Origin: Cupriavidus sp. WGlv3
Lineage (GTDB): Bacteria; Pseudomonadota; Gammaproteobacteria; Burkholderiales; Burkholderiaceae
Direction of reading: 5' to 3'
Assembly (NCBI RefSeq): GCF_023952475.1
Contig: NZ_JALHRX010000006.1
Location: 62,001-126,000, forward strand
DNA length: 64,000 bases
Each line of letters starts with the position of its first letter. Position 1 is the stretch's first letter. The translations under genes were made by a program, and so were the position numbers. Below are positions 34,698 through 43,343 of the stretch, piece after piece. The notes under the pieces were generated by a model. It was not told the DNA's origin, did not search any database, and saw only the letters and a list, made by a program, of their open reading frames with translations.

Positions 34698-36797
34698 TTG
34701 CCGTTCCGTCCGCCCTCTCCTGCCGCGCCACCCGCCACCACGCACCCGCTTCGTGCTGCTGTCGATTCCACCCAACCCGCCCGGCCACCGACACGTACGG
34801 GCCGGAGCGCGCGTGCGCGGCGACTCGCCTGCGCCATGGCCGTGGCCATCGGCCTGTCGCAGGGCATGGTGACCGCGGCACTGGCAGCAACCTTGCCAGC
34901 ATCCGCCCAGGTGCCTGCGCCGGATTCGCATGCGCAACTGCTGGGCTGGTCCACCGCCGTGCTCTGCGTGCTTACACCATGCCTGCTGGCGTGGATCATC
35001 GCGCTGTACCGCGAAGTGCGCCGGCGCCGGGCCGCCGAGATCGCGCTGAAAGACTGCGTCGCAATCCAGACCGCGCTGCTTGACGGCATTCCGCAGCCGG
35101 TCTATCTGCGCGATGCCCGTCTGCAGCTCGTCGCCTGCAACCGCAGCTATGAGGAATTGCTGGGCGCCAGCCGCGGCACCCTGGTGGGGCAGCCGCTGGA
35201 CGCCCTGCAGGCGTCACACCCCCTTGCCGTCGACATGGCGGAACTGGCCCACGACTACCGCCAGGTCATCGAAGACGGCGCGCCGCTGTGCGCGGACCGA
35301 TGCCTGCGCTTGGGCGACCGCACCCTGCATGTGCTGAACTGGCTGACGCCGCTGCGCGGCGCCGACGGCACCGTCAAGGGCCTGGCCGGCGGCTGCGTCG
35401 ACCTGACCGAGCGCCACCAGATGCTGGCCGAGCTGGCCCAGGCCAAGACCGAGGCCGAAGCCGCCAACCGCGCCAAGTCTGCGTTCCTGGCGTCGGTCAG
35501 CCATGAGATCCGCACGCCGATGAATGCCATCACCGGCATGCTCGAGCTGACGCTGGCGCAAAGCCAGTTGCCCGACGGGCAGCGGCTGCAGCTGGTCACC
35601 GCGCACAAGTCGGCACTGGGGCTGCTGGCGCTGATCGATGACATCCTCGACCTGTCCAAGCTGGAGGCGGGCAAGTTCAGCATCCATCCGGCGCCCGCGT
35701 CTTTGTCAGCGCTGGTCGACGATACCCTGCTGATCTTCGGACCCGTGGCCGCGCAAAAAAACCTGCCCCTGACCAGCGGCGTCAGCGCCGCGCTGGCGCC
35801 CCTGCATCAGGTCGACGCGCTGCGCTTCCGGCAGATCCTGGCCAACCTGGTGTCCAATGCGGTGCGCTTTACCGACAGCGGGACGGTCCACGTCCGCCTG
35901 GACGCGCAGGCGCCCTGCGACGGCGTCCAGCACGTGCTGCTGACCGTTTCCGACACCGGCATCGGCATTCCCCTCGAGGTCCAGGCCCGGCTGTTCCAGC
36001 CGTTCGAGCAGGTGCACGGCTGCGCGCGCACCCACCCCGGCGGCACCGGGCTGGGGCTGGCGATCTGTCGGCGCCTGGCCACTGCCATGGGCGGTCGCAT
36101 CACGCTGACCAGCCAGCCGGGCCGGGGCACGCGCGTGGCGGTGTCGCTGCCGCTGGCCATCGCCAGCGCGCCACAGCCGGCCGAACCAGCCGAGCCGGCG
36201 CGGCCGTTGCCCATGGCCGGTTGCCCGCGGCGCAACGCCAGCATCCTGGTGATCGACGACCACGCCCCCAACCGCCTGCTGCTGCAGCGCCAGCTGGAAC
36301 ACCTGGGCCACCGCGTGAGCACGGCATGCGATGGCCGCGAAGCCCTGGCCGCGCTGGACCGCGCCAGCTTCGACGTGATCGTGTGCGACTGCGCCATGCC
36401 GGTGATGGACGGTCTCGCCTTCACGCGCGCGGTGCGGGCCCGCGGCGACGCCCACTGCCGCGTGCCCATCGTCGGCTGCACCGCCAGTGCCGTGGCCACC
36501 GATCATGCCGCAGCGCTGGCGTCGGGCATGAACGCCGTGGTGGTCAAGCCGGTGGGCCTGCAGGCCCTGGATGCCGCCGTGTCGCAGGCGTGCGGCGGCC
36601 GGCCTGCGCCGCCGCCCAAGACGCCGGAGCCGGACCCAGCCGGCCCCGTCCAGGGGCAAGATCTGGCGCTGTCCGCCGACACGGCAAGCGGCGCCAGTTC
36701 CCGCGGCGCGGCCGCGCCCGGCGCGCGGGCATCGTGGTGTGCGGTCTGCCGCGCGATGAACGTGCAGTGCGACCGCATCGATCTGCCCGAGGACTGA
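34698..36797 (+). CDS. hybrid sensor histidine kinase (BvgS/EvgS-like, short sensor)
   Basis: A 699-residue kinase. After a basic N-terminus come a hydrophobic stretch (about 45-65), a transmembrane helix (about 83-103), a PAS domain (about 122-240), the dimerisation domain with His269 (FLASVSHEIRTPMN), an ATPase domain (N-box LANLVSNAVRF, G-boxes SDTGIGIP and GGTGLGLAI), and a receiver with Asp564 (VCDCAMPVMDG). It lacks the large periplasmic sensor domains and terminal Hpt of BvgS; the Hpt is encoded divergently. The tail carries three cysteines (681, 684, 691). The start is uncertain: TTG at 34698 gives this length; ATG at 34836 gives 653 residues. Confidence 0.88.
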   Translation: MPFRPPSPAAPPATTHPLRAAVDSTQPARPPTRTGRSARARRLACAMAVAIGLSQGMVTAALAATLPASAQVPAPDSHAQLLGWSTAVLCVLTPCLLAWIIALYREVRRRRAAEIALKDCVAIQTALLDGIPQPVYLRDARLQLVACNRSYEELLGASRGTLVGQPLDALQASHPLAVDMAELAHDYRQVIEDGAPLCADRCLRLGDRTLHVLNWLTPLRGADGTVKGLAGGCVDLTERHQMLAELAQAKTEAEAANRAKSAFLASVSHEIRTPMNAITGMLELTLAQSQLPDGQRLQLVTAHKSALGLLALIDDILDLSKLEAGKFSIHPAPASLSALVDDTLLIFGPVAAQKNLPLTSGVSAALAPLHQVDALRFRQILANLVSNAVRFTDSGTVHVRLDAQAPCDGVQHVLLTVSDTGIGIPLEVQARLFQPFEQVHGCARTHPGGTGLGLAICRRLATAMGGRITLTSQPGRGTRVAVSLPLAIASAPQPAEPAEPARPLPMAGCPRRNASILVIDDHAPNRLLLQRQLEHLGHRVSTACDGREALAALDRASFDVIVCDCAMPVMDGLAFTRAVRARGDAHCRVPIVGCTASAVATDHAAALASGMNAVVVKPVGLQALDAAVSQACGGRPAPPPKTPEPDPAGPVQGQDLALSADTASGASSRGAAAPGARASWCAVCRAMNVQCDRIDLPED

Positions 36798-36807
36798 CCG
36801 GTCCGCT

Positions 36808-37281
36808 TCAGGGCTCCATCGGCACCGCGCTGGTGCACTTGATCTCGTCCAGGCACACGCTCGACTTCACGCCGCTGACGCCCGGAATGCGCATCAGCGT
36901 ATCCAGCAAGAAGTCCGACAGCGATTTCAGGTCGCGCGCGACCACCTTCAGCACGTAGTCGATATCGCCCGTCACCGAGAAGCACTCCTGGATCTGCGCC
37001 AGTTCGGCCACCAGCCGCTTGAAGTTGGACAGGTCGCGGATATGCCCCCGCTCCATCGTCACGTGGATAAAGGCGACCACGCCGAAGCCCAGCGCCGCGG
37101 CGTCCAGCCGCGCCTCATAGCGCTTGACCAGCCCGGCTTCTTCCAGCCGGCGGTGGCGCCGCAAGGTCTGCGCCGGCGACAGCGCGATGGCCTCGGCCAG
37201 TTCCAGGTTGGATGCCCGCCCGTTCTCCTGCAGCACCCCGAGCAAGCGGCGATCGGTGCGGTCCAGCTCGATTGATTGCAC
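36808..37281 (-). CDS. Lrp/AsnC-family regulator
   Basis: A 157-residue regulator with an N-terminal helix-turn-helix (LDRTDRRLLGVLQENGRASNLELAEAI, AQTLRRHRRLEEAGLV) and the C-terminal amino-acid-binding RAM domain (IQECFSVTGDIDYVLKVVARDLKSLSDF). It is divergent to the HPPD gene, with an AT-rich 237-base region between. It therefore most likely controls the tyrosine-degradation genes in response to an amino acid, probably tyrosine or phenylalanine. Confidence 0.92.
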   Translation of the reverse strand: MQSIELDRTDRRLLGVLQENGRASNLELAEAIALSPAQTLRRHRRLEEAGLVKRYEARLDAAALGFGVVAFIHVTMERGHIRDLSNFKRLVAELAQIQECFSVTGDIDYVLKVVARDLKSLSDFLLDTLMRIPGVSGVKSSVCLDEIKCTSAVPMEP

Positions 37282-37518
37282 TTCGGTTTCCTCATCTCAA
37301 GAAATCAAGCAATCAAATTTCATAATCTAGGGTTTCCCTGCCTGTTTTACGAAATCCAATTTTGCCGCCCCGAATATACACTGCATCCCAAGCAAGCGCA
37401 CCGCAAACCCATGCCGTCACGGGTCTGGTGCCGAGCCGGCTGGCCCCGGCGCGACTGCGCAAGCAAGTGCTGAAGCCACAATATTATTTCCCGCCCCTAC
37501 GTTCTTACCGAGAAAGCC

Positions 37519-38598
37519 ATGGCCGACCTGTTTGACAATCCGATGCAGCTGATGGGCTTCGAATTCGTGGAATTCGCCTCGCCTACCCCCAACCTGCTTG
37601 AGCCGCTGTTCGAGCAGATGGGCTTCACGCTGGTGGCAAAGCACCGTTCCAAGGACGTGGTGCTGTACCGCCAGGGCGAAGTGAACTTCATCGTCAACCG
37701 CGAGCCGCACAGCCACGCCGCCTACTTTGCCGCCGAGCACGGCCCGAGCGCCTGCGGCATGGCTTTCCGCGTCAAGGATTCGCACAAGGCCTACGCCCGC
37801 GCGCTGGCACTGGGCGCGCAGCCGGTCGAGATCCCGACCGGCCCGATGGAGCTGCGCCTGCCGGCGATCAAGGGCATCGGCGGCGCGCCGCTGTACCTGA
37901 TCGACCGCTTCGAGGAAGGCAAGTCGATCTATGACATCGACTTCGAGTTCATCGAGGGCGTCGACCGCCACCCGGTCGGCCACGGCCTCAAGGTGATCGA
38001 CCACCTGACCCACAACGTCTACCGTGGCCGCATGGCGTATTGGGCCAATTTCTACGAAAAGCTGTTCAACTTCCGCGAAATCCGCTACTTCGACATCCAG
38101 GGCGAATACACCGGCCTGGCCTCCAAGGCCATGACCGCGCCGGATGGTAAAATCCGCATTCCGCTGAACGAGGAATCGTCCAAGGGCGCCGGGCAGATCG
38201 AAGAGTTCCTGATGGCCTTCAACGGCGAAGGCATCCAGCACATCGCCTTCCTGACCGACAACCTGATCGAAGTCATCGACCGCCTGCAACTGGCCGGCGT
38301 GCCGCTGATGACCGCACCGAACGACTACTACTACGAGGCGCTCGACACCCGCCTGCCCGGCCACGGCCAGCCCGTCGAGCAACTGAAGTCGCGCGGCATC
38401 CTGCTGGACGGCACCACCGAAGGCGGCAAGCCCCGTCTGCTGCTGCAGATCTTCTCCAAGACCGCGCTCGGCCCGGTGTTCTTCGAGTTCATCCAGCGCC
38501 AGGGCGACGAAGGCTTCGGCGAAGGCAATTTCAAGGCACTGTTCGAGTCGCTGGAACGCGACCAGATCGAACGCGGCACGCTCAAGGTCGAGGCCTGA
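37519..38598 (+). CDS. hpd: 4-hydroxyphenylpyruvate dioxygenase
   Basis: It converts 4-hydroxyphenylpyruvate to homogentisate, the committed step of tyrosine breakdown. The 359-residue length matches bacterial HPPD. Both vicinal-oxygen-chelate halves are present. The Fe(II) ligands are His162 (IDHLTHNV), His241 ([11 protein letters not shown]) and Glu323 ([10 protein letters not shown]). The C-terminal gate helix sequence [18 protein letters not shown] is intact. It begins a same-strand run with an aromatic permease and a tyrosine aminotransferase. Homogentisate dioxygenase is not in the window. Confidence 0.97.
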   Translation: MADLFDNPMQLMGFEFVEFASPTPNLLEPLFEQMGFTLVAKHRSKDVVLYRQGEVNFIVNREPHSHAAYFAAEHGPSACGMAFRVKDSHKAYARALALGAQPVEIPTGPMELRLPAIKGIGGAPLYLIDRFEEGKSIYDIDFEFIEGVDRHPVGHGLKVIDHLTHNVYRGRMAYWANFYEKLFNFREIRYFDIQGEYTGLASKAMTAPDGKIRIPLNEESSKGAGQIEEFLMAFNGEGIQHIAFLTDNLIEVIDRLQLAGVPLMTAPNDYYYEALDTRLPGHGQPVEQLKSRGILLDGTTEGGKPRLLLQIFSKTALGPVFFEFIQRQGDEGFGEGNFKALFESLERDQIERGTLKVEA

Positions 38599-38786
38599 CC
38601 GGCATCGACTGCCCCTGACCGGTCGCGGCCGCCTTCGTCGGCGCGCCGGTCAGGCAACGCGCACGCCCCGCGCGGCAGACACCCTGCCGCGCGCGCGGCG
38701 ACGACCCCCAGGCCCAAGCGTCCGACTCAGACAACAGCCAGAGACGCGGGCCCGCATTCCATGAGAATGGGTAGAGGAAACACTGC

Positions 38787-40181
38787 ATGCATTCCAGCAA
38801 CAATGACGGCTCGCTCAAGCGCGGGCTGAAGAACCGGCACATCCAGCTGATCGCCCTGGGTGGCGCCATCGGCACCGGACTTTTCCTGGGCATCGCCCAG
38901 ACCATCAAGATGGCGGGGCCTTCGGTCCTGCTGGGCTATGCCATCGCCGGCATCGTGGCCTTCTTCATCATGCGCCAGCTCGGCGAGATGGTGGTGGACG
39001 AGCCCGTCGCCGGTTCGTTCAGCTACTTTGCCGACAAGTACTGCGGCCACTTCGCCGGCTTCCTGTCGGGGTGGAACTACTGGGTGCTGTACATCCTGGT
39101 GAGCATGGCGGAACTCTCCGCGGTCGGCATCTACGTGCAGTACTGGTGGCCGGAGATTCCCACCTGGGTCTCGGCGCTGGCGTTCTTCGTCATCATCAAC
39201 GCGATCAACCTGGCGAGCGTGAAGTCCTTCGGCGAGATGGAATTCTGGTTCTCGATCATCAAGGTCGCGGCGATCATCGGCATGATCGGCTTCGGCGGCT
39301 ACCTGCTGATGTCCGGCAATGCCGGCCCGCAGGCGAGCGTGGCCAACCTGTGGCAGCACGGCGGCTTCTTCCCCAACGGCATGGGCGGCCTGGTGATGGC
39401 GATGGCGGTGATCATGTTCTCGTTCGGCGGCCTGGAGCTGGTGGGTATCACCGCGGCCGAGGCGGACGCGCCCGAGAAGACCATCCCCAAGGCCACCAAC
39501 CAGGTGATCTACCGCATCCTGATCTTCTACGTGGGCGCGCTGGCGGTGCTGCTGTCGCTGTACCCGTGGGAGAACGTGGTCACCGGCGGCAGCCCGTTCG
39601 TGCTGATCTTCCACGCGCTCAACAGCAACTGGGTGGCCAACGTGCTCAACGTGGTGGTGCTGACCGCGGCGCTATCGGTCTACAACAGCGGCGTGTACTG
39701 CAACAGCCGCATGCTGTACGGCCTGGCCAAGCAGGGCAACGCGCCCAAGGCGCTGCTCAAGGTCAACCAGCGCGGCATCCCGCTGACGGCACTGGCGTTC
39801 TCGGCGGTGGCCACCGCGGCCTGCGTGGTGATCAACTACTTCATGCCGGGCAAGGCCTTCGAGCTGCTGATGGGGCTGGTGGTGTCGGCGCTGATCATCA
39901 ACTGGGCCATGATCAGCCTGATCCACCTGAAGTTCCGCGCCGACAAGCGCAAGGCGGGCCAGGCCACGGCGTTCCAGAGCTGGGGTTATCCGCTGACCAA
40001 CTACCTGTGCCTGGTGTTCCTGGCCGGCATCCTGGTGGTGATGTACCTGACCGAAGGCCTGCGCCTCTCGGTGTACCTGATCCCGGTGTGGCTGCTGGTG
40101 CTCGGCGTGAGCTACCTGGTGCGCCAGAAGAAGGCCGGCGCCGCGCTGCAAGCCGGCGTGGCCGCGCAGCAGCTGCGCTGA
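38787..40181 (+). CDS. aromatic amino acid permease (AroP/PheP-like, APC family)
   Basis: A 464-residue secondary transporter with 12 predicted helices. The N-terminal consensus of the amino acid permease group is present (LKNRHIQLIALGGAIGTGLFLGIAQTI), along with GFLSGWNYWVLYILVSMAELSA and SVKSFGEMEFWFSIIK. Closest in style to AroP, PheP, ProY and GabP, so aromatic substrate choice rests partly on its place between HPPD and the tyrosine aminotransferase. A strong ribosome binding site (AGAGGAA) precedes the ATG. It lies 188 bases after hpd. Confidence 0.88.
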   Translation: MHSSNNDGSLKRGLKNRHIQLIALGGAIGTGLFLGIAQTIKMAGPSVLLGYAIAGIVAFFIMRQLGEMVVDEPVAGSFSYFADKYCGHFAGFLSGWNYWVLYILVSMAELSAVGIYVQYWWPEIPTWVSALAFFVIINAINLASVKSFGEMEFWFSIIKVAAIIGMIGFGGYLLMSGNAGPQASVANLWQHGGFFPNGMGGLVMAMAVIMFSFGGLELVGITAAEADAPEKTIPKATNQVIYRILIFYVGALAVLLSLYPWENVVTGGSPFVLIFHALNSNWVANVLNVVVLTAALSVYNSGVYCNSRMLYGLAKQGNAPKALLKVNQRGIPLTALAFSAVATAACVVINYFMPGKAFELLMGLVVSALIINWAMISLIHLKFRADKRKAGQATAFQSWGYPLTNYLCLVFLAGILVVMYLTEGLRLSVYLIPVWLLVLGVSYLVRQKKAGAALQAGVAAQQLR

Positions 40182-40295
40182 CCGGCCCCCAGCCAGGCTG
40201 GCGCCTGCAGGCTGCGGGCGCCGCCGGTTAAAATCCCATGCTGCGCGGCGCCTTGCGCCGCGGCAGCCGCCCCCGACCCAACTCCATCGCATCCC

Positions 40296-41492
40296 ATGTT
40301 CGCACACATCGAGGCCTTTCCCGGCGATCCGATCCTCTCGCTCAACGAGGACTTCCAGCGCGATCCGCGCACCGACAAGGTCAACCTCAGCATCGGCATC
40401 TACTTTGACGACGACGGCCGCCTGCCGGTGATGCAGGCCGTGGCGCAGGCCGAGGCCGCGCTGCTGGCCGACATGGGGCCGCGCCCCTACCTGCCGATGT
40501 CGGGCCTGGCGGCCTACCGCAACGCCGTGCAGGCGCTGGTGTTCGGCGAGGATTCGCCGGCGCGCGCAGCCGGCCGCATCGCCACGCTGCAGACGCTGGG
40601 CGGCTCGGGCGCGCTGCGCGTGGGTGCCGATTTCCTCAAGCGCTACTATCCGCAAGCGCAGGTGTGGATCAGCGACCCCAGCTGGGAAAACCACCGCGTG
40701 GTGTTCGAGCGCGCCGGCTTCACCGTCAATACCTACCCGTACTATGACGATGCCACCGGCGGCCTGAAGTTCGACGCCATGATCGATGCACTGCGTGCGA
40801 TCCCGGCCGGCAGCATCGTGCTGCTGCATGCCTGCTGCCACAACCCGACCGGTGTCGACCTGAACCAGGACCAGTGGCGCCAGCTGATCGCGCTGCTCAA
40901 GGCCAACCAGCTGCTGCCGTTCGTCGACATGGCCTACCAGGGCTTCGGCGCCGGCCTGGAAGACGACGCCTTCGCCATCCGCGAACTGGTGGCGCAGGAG
41001 GTGCCCTGCCTGGTGGCCAACTCGTTCTCGAAGAACTTCTCGCTGTACGGCGAGCGCTGCGGTGGCCTGAGCGTGTTCTGCAACACCGCGGCCGAAGCAT
41101 CCAACGTGCTGGGCCAGCTGACCGGCGCGGTGCGCGCCAACTACAGCAACCCGCCCACGCACGGCGCGCGCGTGGTGTCCAAGGTGCTGACCACGCCCGA
41201 ACTGCGCCAGTTGTGGGAACAGGAACTGGCCGAGATGTGCGGCCGCATCGCGCGCATGCGCGAGGCCATCCACCACAATCTGCGCGACCATGTCAGCGGC
41301 GAGGCGCTGTCGCGCTACCTGACCCAGCGCGGCATGTTCACCTACACCGGCCTGAGCGCCGACCAGGCCGAGCGCCTGCGCGAGCAGCATGGCGTGTACC
41401 TGCTGCGCTCGGGCCGCATGTGCGTGGCCGGGCTGAACGAGCGCAATGTCGGCATCGTGGCCAAGGCCATCGGCAGCGTGCTGAAGGGCTGA
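40296..41492 (+). CDS. tyrB: aromatic amino acid aminotransferase
   Basis: A 398-residue class I aminotransferase that exchanges amino groups between tyrosine or phenylalanine and 2-oxoglutarate, producing 4-hydroxyphenylpyruvate for HPPD. The PLP Lys is Lys246 in NSFSKNFSLYGERCGG. Other fixed points are LQTLGGSGALR, SWENH, HNPTGVDL and DMAYQGFG. Length and MFAHIEAFPGDPIL start fit the AspC/TyrB group; the tyrosine neighbourhood favours TyrB over aspartate aminotransferase. A clear terminator follows 24 bases after the stop. Confidence 0.93.
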   Translation: MFAHIEAFPGDPILSLNEDFQRDPRTDKVNLSIGIYFDDDGRLPVMQAVAQAEAALLADMGPRPYLPMSGLAAYRNAVQALVFGEDSPARAAGRIATLQTLGGSGALRVGADFLKRYYPQAQVWISDPSWENHRVVFERAGFTVNTYPYYDDATGGLKFDAMIDALRAIPAGSIVLLHACCHNPTGVDLNQDQWRQLIALLKANQLLPFVDMAYQGFGAGLEDDAFAIRELVAQEVPCLVANSFSKNFSLYGERCGGLSVFCNTAAEASNVLGQLTGAVRANYSNPPTHGARVVSKVLTTPELRQLWEQELAEMCGRIARMREAIHHNLRDHVSGEALSRYLTQRGMFTYTGLSADQAERLREQHGVYLLRSGRMCVAGLNERNVGIVAKAIGSVLKG

Positions 41493-41516
41493 GCCCGGTC
41501 CCACACGGCCTCATGG

Positions 41517-41544
41517 CGGCGCCTTCGGGCGCCGTTTTTGTTTT
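41517..41544 (+). terminator. intrinsic terminator after tyrB
   Basis: CGGCGCC (41517-41523) and GGCGCCG (41528-41534) pair around a stable TTCG tetraloop, followed by GTTTTTGTTTT-type sequence starting at 41535. This is the clearest intrinsic terminator in the window and closes the tyrosine module. Confidence 0.92.
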
Positions 41545-41715
41545 CGGGGCCAGGTATCATCGGACATGGCCGCACCCATCGCCACACGTACGGCCCAGCG
41601 TAATTTCTACACGCACCGCGTGGCGTTTTTGACGCTTGCTCCGGGGCGTAGCCGTACCGCCCGCGGCGCCATGGCGGGGGCGCTGCCCGGCACTGAACTT
41701 GCAGCCTTCCGGTAT

Positions 41716-41758
41716 TCCCGGCGCCTTCTGACGACATGCCGGGACGCCGACAGAAGGC
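41716..41758 (+). promoter_or_regulatory. pseudoknot-capable leader covering the paoA-like ribosome binding site
   Basis: Two helices can form: 41716-41722 (TCCCGGC) with 41738-41744 (GCCGGGA), and 41723-41730 (GCCTTCTG) with 41751-41758 (CAGAAGGC). The left arms are adjacent and the right arms interleave, which is H-type pseudoknot geometry. The second helix buries the AGAAGG ribosome binding site (41752-41757), seven bases before the ATG. It may control translation of the molybdenum enzyme operon. No known riboswitch class was recognised. Confidence 0.45.
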
Positions 41759-41764
41759 TCGCCC

Positions 41765-42337
41765 ATGTCCGAAGACAACGTTCCGGCCCATTGCAGCACC
41801 ACCGCCCCGCCAGGCGCGGCCACCCGCGCTGTCACGCTCCATGTCAACGGCAAGCCCTGCACGCTGCAGCTGGAACCGCGCTGCACGCTGCTCGACGCGC
41901 TGCGTGAAATCCTCCACCTGACCGGCGCCAAGAAAGGCTGCGACCGCGGCCAGTGCGGCGCGTGCACGGTGCTGGTCGACGGCCGCCGCATCAACGCCTG
42001 CCTGACGCTTGCGGTGATGCAGGAAGGCCGCCGCATCACCACCATCGAAGGGCTGGCCAGCGGCGATACGCTGCACCCGATGCAGCAGGCCTTCGTCACC
42101 CACGACGCGCTGCAGTGCGGCTTCTGCACCCCCGGCCAGATCTGCTCGGCGGTGGGCATGCTGGCCGAGGCGCAGGCCGGCCATGCCAGCGCGGTGCGGC
42201 CGCTGAGCCCGGCTCCCCTGCCGCTCGGTGACGACGAGATCCGCGAGCGCATGAGCGGCAACCTGTGCCGCTGCGGCGCTTACCCCAATATCGTCGCCGC
42301 GGTCCGCGCCGTTTGCGGCAAGGGCGACGGCAGCTAG
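41765..42337 (+). CDS. aldehyde/xanthine oxidoreductase 2Fe-2S subunit (PaoA-like)
   Basis: The small electron-transfer subunit, 190 residues, of a three-subunit molybdenum hydroxylase. The plant-ferredoxin-type cluster uses Cys59, Cys64, Cys67 and Cys79 ([13 protein letters not shown]...INAC). The second cluster uses Cys118, Cys121, Cys168 and Cys170 ([19 protein letters not shown]). Unlike PaoA of E. coli there is no clear twin-arginine signal in the N-terminal 25 residues, so the enzyme may be cytoplasmic. The FAD and molybdenum subunit genes follow directly. Confidence 0.93.
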   Translation: MSEDNVPAHCSTTAPPGAATRAVTLHVNGKPCTLQLEPRCTLLDALREILHLTGAKKGCDRGQCGACTVLVDGRRINACLTLAVMQEGRRITTIEGLASGDTLHPMQQAFVTHDALQCGFCTPGQICSAVGMLAEAQAGHASAVRPLSPAPLPLGDDEIRERMSGNLCRCGAYPNIVAAVRAVCGKGDGS

Positions 42338-42344
42338 GGCCGGT

Positions 42345-43343
42345 ATGAATCCTTTCGCTTATGAACGGCCGGGCTCGGTCGACGACGCCATGCGCCTGGG
42401 GAGCCAGCCGGGCGCGCGCTATGTGGCCGGCGGCACCAACCTGCTGGACCTGGTCAAGGCCGGCGTGGAAGCGCCGCGGCTGCTGGTCGATGTCAGCCGG
42501 CTGCCGCTGGACCAGGTCACGGCGCTGCCCGATGGCGGCCTGCGCCTGGGCGCAATGGCCAGCAACACCGATGCGGCCAACCATGCGCTGGTGCGCGAAC
42601 GCTATCCGCTGCTGGCGCAGGCGCTGCTGTCTGGCGCCTCCGGACAGCTGCGCAATATGGCCACGGTAGGTGGCAACCTGCTGCAGCGCACCCGCTGCCA
42701 TTACTTCTATGACCTGGGCTTTCCGGCCTGCAACAAGCGCAAGCCCGGCTCGGGCTGCGGCGCGCGCGACGGCATCAACCGCATCCATGCCATCCTCGGC
42801 GCCAGCGAGCATTGCATCGCGGTGCATCCTTCCGACATGTGCGTGGCGCTGGCCGCGCTCGAGGCCGTGATCGTGGTGTGCGCCACCACCGGCGAGCGCC
42901 GCATCCCGATCGGCGACTTCCATCGCCTGCCCGGCGACACACCGCAATGCGACACCATGCTCGCCCCCGGCGAGCTGATCGTCGCCATCGACCTGCCGCC
43001 CTCGCCCTACGCCGCCCACGCGCACTACCTGAAGGTGCGCGACCGCTCCAGCTTTGCCTTCGCGCTGGTCTCGGTCGCCGCGGCGCTGGACCTCGACGGC
43101 AAGCTCGTGCGCAGCGCCCGGCTGGCGCTGGGCGGCGTGGCGCACAAGCCCTGGCGCGTGCCCGCGGCGGAACGCGCCCTGGCCGGCCGGCCGCTGAGTG
43201 CGCACAGCGCGGCCGACGCGGCGCGGCTGCTGCTCGACGGCGCGCACCCATATGCGCACAACGCGTTCAAGATCGCCCTGGCGCAGCGCGCCGTCGCCCT
43301 CGCGCTGAAGGTTGCCAACGGCCCGCCAGGAGCTTCGACATGA
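42345..43343 (+). CDS. aldehyde oxidoreductase FAD subunit (PaoB-like, extra Fe-S)
   Basis: The 332-residue flavin subunit. FAD-binding segments are [17 protein letters not shown] and [26 protein letters not shown] Cys-containing insertion ([24 protein letters not shown]) matches the extra 4Fe-4S cluster of PaoB and 4-hydroxybenzoyl-CoA reductase-like flavin subunits. The C-terminal domain [18 protein letters not shown] is standard. It is 7 bases from the 2Fe-2S gene, and its TGA overlaps the ATG of the next gene. Confidence 0.93.
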   Translation: MNPFAYERPGSVDDAMRLGSQPGARYVAGGTNLLDLVKAGVEAPRLLVDVSRLPLDQVTALPDGGLRLGAMASNTDAANHALVRERYPLLAQALLSGASGQLRNMATVGGNLLQRTRCHYFYDLGFPACNKRKPGSGCGARDGINRIHAILGASEHCIAVHPSDMCVALAALEAVIVVCATTGERRIPIGDFHRLPGDTPQCDTMLAPGELIVAIDLPPSPYAAHAHYLKVRDRSSFAFALVSVAAALDLDGKLVRSARLALGGVAHKPWRVPAAERALAGRPLSAHSAADAARLLLDGAHPYAHNAFKIALAQRAVALALKVANGPPGAST

